A stretch of DNA of 26,006 nt, from the NCBI GenBank assembly GCA_017407375.1, contig JAFQWT010000052.1, forward strand, positions 1-26,006, given 5' to 3'. This document shows, piece by piece, positions 22,110-26,006 of the stretch (the stretch's first letter is position 1; every line of letters starts with the position of its first letter). Below the pieces are notes generated by a model. It was given only the letters and a program-made list of their open reading frames with translations. It was not told the DNA's origin and did not search any database. Both the position numbers and the translations under genes were made by a program. This DNA is from Clostridia bacterium (GTDB taxonomy: Bacteria > Bacillota > Clostridia > Oscillospirales > CAG-272).

Positions 22110-22115
22110 ATTATA
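22110..22115 (-). promoter_or_regulatory. -10 box of the DUF1385 operon
   Basis: Minus strand TATAAT about 29 bases before the GTG start, with no convincing -35 box at the right distance. Between here and the divergent promoter at 22208 the DNA is AT-rich and contains an imperfect inverted repeat, TTTTACCACGAAAC (22119-22132) with GTTTCGTAAAA (22161-22171). Confidence 0.45.
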
Positions 22116-22207
22116 GTATTTTACCACGAAACAAAGAAAAAGAAAAGAGGGTTTTTGAATGTTTCGTAAAATTCAAGAAAACGCAATGAAAAATGCAAGA
22201 AAAATCC

Positions 22208-22236
22208 TTGTGCTTTTGCAGGGGCGATGCTACAAT
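22208..22236 (+). promoter_or_regulatory. Promoter of the malY/patB-like gene
   Basis: TTGTGC (22208-22213), 17-base spacer, TACAAT (22231-22236) with extended -10 TGC. Downstream, CGGGG-TTTC-CCCCG (22246-22259) forms a small hairpin directly before the ribosome binding site. Confidence 0.65.
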
Positions 22237-22269
22237 GAAAAAAAACGGGGTTTCCCCCGGGGAGGTACT

Positions 22270-23445
22270 ATGACTTACACTTACAATTTCGATGAGATCC
22301 GCGAGCGTAAAAACACCGCCAAATGGGCGCGGGCACGCGCGATCGGCGCGATCGGCATGGGCATTGCCGATATGGACTTCCGCCTAGCACCCGAGATCGT
22401 GGAGGCCATCAAGGAGCGCGCCGAGTGCGGCGAGTTCGGCTATACGGCGATGGAAACGCCCGATTACGAGGCCGTCCTTGATTGGCTGACCTACCGAGGT
22501 GCCGCCCCCGTACCGAGGGCTCACCTCGTGGGTACGCCGGGCGTTCTGTACGCGGCGAGAAACGGCATGTATACCGTGACGTCTCCCGGCGACAAGGTCA
22601 TCGTGCAGACGCCTCTGCACACTCCCTCGATCGCCACGGCGGCGATGCAAGGGCGAATCCCTCTCGTCAATCGTCTTGTCTACCGTGACGGGCGCTACGA
22701 GATCGATTTCAACGACCTCGAGGACCGCTTCCGCGAGGGAGCGCGCGTTTTGATGATGTGTGCGCCGAACAACCCGACGGGGCGCGTCTGGACGCGGGAG
22801 GAGTTAGAGAGCATCGCCACGCTTGTCAATCGATACGATGCCTACGTGGTGTGTGACGAGATCCACCGCGACATCATCTGGGGCGACCGCCGCCACCTCT
22901 CCCCCACCGCCGTGCCCTCGCTGGCCGAGCGGTCGATCGCCGTGTTCTCCACCTCCAAAACCTTCAATATGGGCGGCTTCCACGTGGGGAGCGCCATTAT
23001 CCCGAACGAGGAGCTGCGTGCTCGCTTCGTCAAGCAGTTCTATTCGATCGGACACACCTGCGTCCGCCCCTCGTCGCTCGATCTTGCGGCGCAGACGGCG
23101 GCCTATACCAAGGGGCGCGCGTGGTACGAGCAGATGATGGCCTACGTTGACGAAAACTTCACGGTCGCGCTCGAGCATCTTGACGGCCTGCCGATCCGCG
23201 CTACCCACCCCGAGGGTACCTTCCTGCTTTGGGTGGACATCTCGGAGCTTGGCCTCTACACGCAGGAGCTGCGCGAGGTGATGAGCGAAAAATGGCGCGT
23301 CCTTGGTGACGTCGGCCTTCTCTACGATACCGCCGAGTACCAGAACAAGAACGAGCTTGAGCATCACGTGCGACTCAATCTCGCCACGCCGAGAGCGAAT
23401 GTCATCGAGGCCTTTGACCGCATTCGCCGCTATTTCAAGAGCTGA
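22270..23445 (+). CDS. MalY/PatB-type PLP-dependent cystathionine beta-lyase / aminotransferase
   Basis: 391 residues from the ATG at 22270 (GGGGAGG upstream); an in-frame ATG at 22159 would precede the promoter. A fold type I PLP enzyme: IGAIGMGIADMDFRLAPEI near the N-terminus, MCAPNNPTGRVWTREEL, VVCDEIHRDI with the PLP-ring Asp, and FSTSKTFNMGGFHVG containing the Schiff-base lysine. This is the MalY/PatB subgroup, which cleaves cystathionine or cysteine (C-S beta-lyase activity giving thiol or H2S, pyruvate and ammonia). E. coli MalY also represses the maltose system by protein contact; nothing here supports that role. Single-gene unit. Function beyond C-S lyase is inferred. Confidence 0.88.
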   Translation: MTYTYNFDEIRERKNTAKWARARAIGAIGMGIADMDFRLAPEIVEAIKERAECGEFGYTAMETPDYEAVLDWLTYRGAAPVPRAHLVGTPGVLYAARNGMYTVTSPGDKVIVQTPLHTPSIATAAMQGRIPLVNRLVYRDGRYEIDFNDLEDRFREGARVLMMCAPNNPTGRVWTREELESIATLVNRYDAYVVCDEIHRDIIWGDRRHLSPTAVPSLAERSIAVFSTSKTFNMGGFHVGSAIIPNEELRARFVKQFYSIGHTCVRPSSLDLAAQTAAYTKGRAWYEQMMAYVDENFTVALEHLDGLPIRATHPEGTFLLWVDISELGLYTQELREVMSEKWRVLGDVGLLYDTAEYQNKNELEHHVRLNLATPRANVIEAFDRIRRYFKS

Positions 23446-23468
23446 TCGGGCTTTCCCCTTGCACGCAA

Positions 23469-23496
23469 AAAAACCGCCGATGCGTCGGCGGTTTTT
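23469..23496. terminator. Bidirectional terminator between convergent genes
   Basis: AAAAACCGCCGA-TGCG-TCGGCGGTTTTT, a 12-bp stem between the malY/patB-like gene and the leftward nucleotidyltransferase gene. The plus-strand loop is UGCG. Confidence 0.93.
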
Positions 23497-23508
23497 CTTT
23501 GCTTTGCT

Positions 23509-24357
23509 TTATTTGGCAGGGTACTTCCCCGCGGCGGTCATCTCGGCGATCGCGCGGCGGACACCCTCGGCGTCCTCGCGGTAGGTGACGCCGTACCAGC
23601 GCTCGGGGGTTCTGAGAACGCGGTAGCGCGCTCCCCTCTCGCGGATCTCGCGGTCAACGACGGCGGGCAAGTAGAACTCGCTCTTCATAGGATCGGGCAT
23701 TGCGGTGAGGAACTCGGCAAAGCCGCGCTCAAGAGTCTCCATAATGGCGGGCGAGAAGCCCCAAAGGTTCATCGAGACCACGGTGTCGAGGGGCAGGCCG
23801 CTGTTCTTATCGAGGGCGGTATGCTCGACAACGCTCTCAAGGTAGCCGTCACGGATCGTGCAGACGCCACGGCTGACGGTGCCGCTTTCGGTGAGGGTCT
23901 TGCCAAGCTCAAAGCCGACCATGCACTCGGGGGCATCGCTGACCAGACACTCGTGAATGAGGCGATAGGACTCGGCGCCGTAATAATCGTCGGCATTGAT
24001 GACGGCAAAGGGGGTGTCGATCTCACGGCGGGCCGAAAGGACGGCGTGGCCCGTGCCCCAGGGCTTCAGGCGTCCCTCGGGCAGGGAAAAGCCCGCGGGA
24101 AGGTCCGTGGGGTCCTGAAAAACGTAGGAAACGTCACAAAGGCGCTCAATGCGCTTGCCCGCCACCTCACGGAAGTCGGCCTCGTTTTCCTTTTTGATGA
24201 TGAGGACCACCTTATCAAAGCCCGCGCGGACAGCGTCGTACACCGAATAATCGATGATGACCTGGCCGGAGGGGCCGAGGGGGGCCATCTGCTTGAGTCC
24301 GCCAAAGCGGCTCCCCATGCCCGCCGCCATAATGACGAGTGATGTTTTCTTCTTCAT
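23509..24357 (-). CDS. RmlA-like sugar-phosphate nucleotidyltransferase
   Basis: 282 residues from the ATG at 24357 (AGGAGA upstream; an in-frame ATG at 24459 would precede the promoter). The signature LVIMAAGMGSRFGGLKQM (6-23) is the nucleotide-binding loop of NTP-transferases that make NDP-sugars from sugar-1-phosphates and NTP. PWGTGHAVLSAR and VINADDYYG (metal Asp) follow, and MNLWGFSP resembles UTP-glucose-1-phosphate uridylyltransferases. The sugar cannot be read off. It could use GlcNAc-1-P or GalNAc-1-P from the NahK-like kinase at 9747-10868, or glucose-1-P. It has no C-terminal acyltransferase domain, so it is not GlmU. Confidence 0.85.
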   Translation of the reverse strand: MKKKTSLVIMAAGMGSRFGGLKQMAPLGPSGQVIIDYSVYDAVRAGFDKVVLIIKKENEADFREVAGKRIERLCDVSYVFQDPTDLPAGFSLPEGRLKPWGTGHAVLSARREIDTPFAVINADDYYGAESYRLIHECLVSDAPECMVGFELGKTLTESGTVSRGVCTIRDGYLESVVEHTALDKNSGLPLDTVVSMNLWGFSPAIMETLERGFAEFLTAMPDPMKSEFYLPAVVDREIRERGARYRVLRTPERWYGVTYREDAEGVRRAIAEMTAAGKYPAK

Positions 24358-24400
24358 GCTCTCTTCTCCTGAATTTGGAATTTCGGGGACAGCTACCGTC

Positions 24401-24409
24401 AGTATAGCA
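24401..24409 (-). promoter_or_regulatory. Extended -10 promoter of the nucleotidyltransferase gene
   Basis: Minus strand TGCTATACT, an extended -10 element about 44 bases before the ATG. No good -35 box is seen at 17 bases. Confidence 0.5.
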
Positions 24410-24482
24410 CAAATCCCGCAATAATGCATGGGGTGGGGCGATCGGATGGTTTTTTCCAATTATGAAAAACGTGTGAAATGCC

Positions 24483-24511
24483 TTGACAACAGGTGTGTAT
24501 TTTGTTATAAT
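24483..24511 (+). promoter_or_regulatory. Perfect consensus sigma-70 promoter of the solute-binding protein gene
   Basis: TTGACA (24483-24488), exactly 17 bases, TATAAT (24506-24511). It is the only promoter in the window matching both boxes fully, in keeping with an abundant surface lipoprotein. Confidence 0.88.
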
Positions 24512-24618
24512 GTAATAAGTCTTGGGGGATCCTGCTCTTTTGCAGTCTTTTCGGCCCCCATCCCGCAAAGCTCCCCTTATCCTTACGGTAAAAAGCAACA
24601 TCAAGAAAGGAACATCCC
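24512..24618 (+). other. Structured 5' leader of the solute-binding protein gene
   Basis: About 100 untranslated bases between the promoter and the ATG. TGGGGG (24523-24528) pairs with CCCCCA (24555-24560), enclosing CTGC-TCTTTT-GCAG (24532-24545). No T-tract follows, so it is not a terminator. It could stabilise the mRNA; no known riboswitch was recognised. Confidence 0.45.
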
Positions 24619-26006
24619 ATGAAAAAAGCAACGCGCCTTCTCTCTCTTCTTCTGCTCCTTTGCCTGTTGCCCCTCGGGCTTCTGGCATGCGGCGGAGACG
24701 ATGATGACGACGAGACCACCCGCCCGCAGGCCGACCTCTCCAAGGTCGATCCCAAGTGGGAGAACGTCGATCTCTCCGACGTTGATCTCTACATAGCGAT
24801 CAACAAGGACGTCAACCAGTCGGTCAAGGATGCCGGCGCCGGCAACGCGCTTGGCTACCTCAAGGGGCCCGATGACAAGGCCCAGCTCTCGCGCAGCGAC
24901 TACAAGGCCGCCTACGAGCGTCACGAGCTGGTCTGCAACGTCCTCGGTCTTCAGCAGGGCAAGAACCTCATCTACACCGACATCGCCTGGAACGGCGGTC
25001 CCGACGAGACCCTTGTGGTCATCCAGGACTACAACGCCGCCGATATGACGAACACCCCGAACGTCATCATCCACCAGAACTACGGCGTCGTCCGCGGCGG
25101 TATCCTCGGCGAGTTCTACACCGCGCTTGACAAGGATGAGACCAACTACTTCGACTTCTCGAATAAGGGCTGGTACCTTGATATGATGAAGGAGAACTCG
25201 CTCGACGACGAGAAGATCTACATGCTGATGGGCGACTACTTCATCGACCAGTTCCGCTTTGCCTACGGTGTGCTGGTCAACACCTCGATGATCGAGGACA
25301 TTATGAAGTACGACAACGGCATGGAGGGCCTTTACGAGGTCGTTAAGAACGGTGAGTGGACCTACGACAAGATGATGGAGATCGCCTCCCTCGGCTACAA
25401 GTCGAGCGATACGGGCGCTGAGCTTGTCATGGGTGCCATCGGTGAGATCTCCTGGACCGGCCGTACCTTCTTCGCCTCCTCGGGCCTTGACGTCTTTACG
25501 AAGAACCAGACCACGGGTGCGCGCGAGTACGTCAGCGACATCGGCCCGATCCACGACTGGATGGACCGTATGATCACCATGCAGGGCGAGGCCTACTTCG
25601 ATCATGCCTGGGTCTCCAACGCGCAGAACACCAACCGTGACACCGCCATCAAGACCTTCATCAACGGCGGCGCGGTGTTTGCCCTTGGCCAGCACGTCCT
25701 CTCCTTTGAGGGTGCCAACATCCAGAACATGACCGACCCCGCCTCGATCCTCCCGACGCCGAAGTACGTTCCCCAGAACGGTGAGAACGACTTTAACACC
25801 AACTACAAGGCCCTGACCTCCGACCACGCCGGCTCGGGCGGTATCCTCATCTGCTCGGATCCCACCCAGTTCACGGCGGCCTCCGCGTTCATCCAGCTGA
25901 TGACCGAGGAGAGCGAGGAGTTCTTCAAGCAGTACTACGACGTGGGCCTGAAGCACCGCGAGAATGCGGCGGGCGTTGGCCACATTGCCATGCTTGACTA
26001 CATCCA
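24619..26006 (+). CDS. Extracellular solute-binding lipoprotein, 3' end outside the window
   Basis: 462 complete codons are visible and the frame is still open at the edge. The N-terminus is a lipoprotein signal: MKKATRLL, a leucine-rich core, and the lipobox LLAC with Cys24 as the lipidated residue. An acidic linker (GGDDDDDE) follows. The mature part is rich in Tyr, Asn, Asp and Trp. Segments such as IDQFRFAYGVLVNTSMIED, VVKNGEWTYDKMMEIASLGY, FINGGAVFALGQ and ILPTPKYVPQNGEND resemble cluster 1 (sugar/oligosaccharide) ABC binding proteins of Clostridia, though a longer and divergent subtype. It would capture ligand at the cell surface for an ABC permease not in the window. AAAGGA lies seven bases before the ATG. 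Codon choice (AAC, GAC, AAG, ATC) suggests high expression. Ligand unknown. Confidence 0.8.
   Translation, partial: MKKATRLLSLLLLLCLLPLGLLACGGDDDDDETTRPQADLSKVDPKWENVDLSDVDLYIAINKDVNQSVKDAGAGNALGYLKGPDDKAQLSRSDYKAAYERHELVCNVLGLQQGKNLIYTDIAWNGGPDETLVVIQDYNAADMTNTPNVIIHQNYGVVRGGILGEFYTALDKDETNYFDFSNKGWYLDMMKENSLDDEKIYMLMGDYFIDQFRFAYGVLVNTSMIEDIMKYDNGMEGLYEVVKNGEWTYDKMMEIASLGYKSSDTGAELVMGAIGEISWTGRTFFASSGLDVFTKNQTTGAREYVSDIGPIHDWMDRMITMQGEAYFDHAWVSNAQNTNRDTAIKTFINGGAVFALGQHVLSFEGANIQNMTDPASILPTPKYVPQNGENDFNTNYKALTSDHAGSGGILICSDPTQFTAASAFIQLMTEESEEFFKQYYDVGLKHRENAAGVGHIAMLDYI

Noticed and set aside
22159..22269. N-terminal extension of the MalY/PatB-like protein from an ATG at 22159
   Set aside because: The promoter boxes at 22208-22236 lie inside this stretch, and a strong ribosome binding site precedes the ATG at 22270.
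24601..25983. Minus-strand open frame of 460 codons near the right edge
   Set aside because: Antisense to the lipoprotein gene, which has a consensus promoter, signal peptide and lipobox; that gene is easily missed because its stop codon is outside the window.

Overview
The window is GC-rich bacterial DNA with tightly packed genes, strong Shine-Dalgarno sequences and intrinsic terminators. Several neighbourhoods are typical of Bacillota: rsmD-coaD, DUF1385(YqhQ)-prmC, and rbfA next to a DHH/NrnA phosphoesterase. Together with lipoprotein-type solute-binding and PocR-AraC proteins, this points to a high-GC member of the Clostridia, probably gut-associated because of the host-glycan sugar genes. 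That placement is inference from gene content; no rRNA or tRNA gene was seen. I count 24 protein genes, two of them cut by the window edges.

Layout. (1) 1-2570, plus strand: end of rsmD, coaD, then a Nudix hydrolase-PHP phosphoesterase-XRE regulator operon with its own promoter and terminator. (2) 2595-3907, minus strand: a protein with a Pro/Ala-rich linker and two DUF1508 modules. (3) 4015-4427: no credible gene; it holds a perfect 34-bp palindrome and about 3.2 copies of a 103-bp tandem repeat that ends at the stop codon of the next gene. (4) 4428-10868, minus strand: an N-acetylhexosamine locus with two tandem paralogous cytoplasmic GH20 hexosaminidases, nagA, nagB and a NahK-like sugar kinase. 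(5) 11019-12726, plus strand: a divergent PocR-AraC regulator and a creatininase-family hydrolase. (6) 12793-15545: a cupin-AraC regulator divergent from L-fucose isomerase. (7) 15679-22081, minus strand: housekeeping genes aspS (archaeal-type), nrnA, rbfA, murI, ddl, prmC and DUF1385. (8) 22270-26006: a MalY/PatB-type lyase (plus), an RmlA-like nucleotidyltransferase (minus), and the start of a solute-binding lipoprotein gene (plus) behind a perfect consensus promoter.

How the genes fit together. The centre of the window reads as intracellular use of host-type glycans. Imported HexNAc oligosaccharides would be cut by the two GH20 enzymes, the HexNAc phosphorylated by the NahK-like kinase, and GlcNAc-6-P converted by NagA and NagB to fructose-6-P. 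Fucose is isomerised by FucI. Two AraC-type regulators sit at divergent promoters whose elements physically overlap. The kinase belongs to an anomeric (C1) kinase family, so either it has changed regiochemistry, a mutase elsewhere links it to NagA, or it feeds UDP-sugar synthesis, possibly with the nucleotidyltransferase at 23509-24357. The least explained items are the creatininase-family hydrolase beside the HexNAc regulator, the DUF1508 protein, and the tandem-repeat 3' region.
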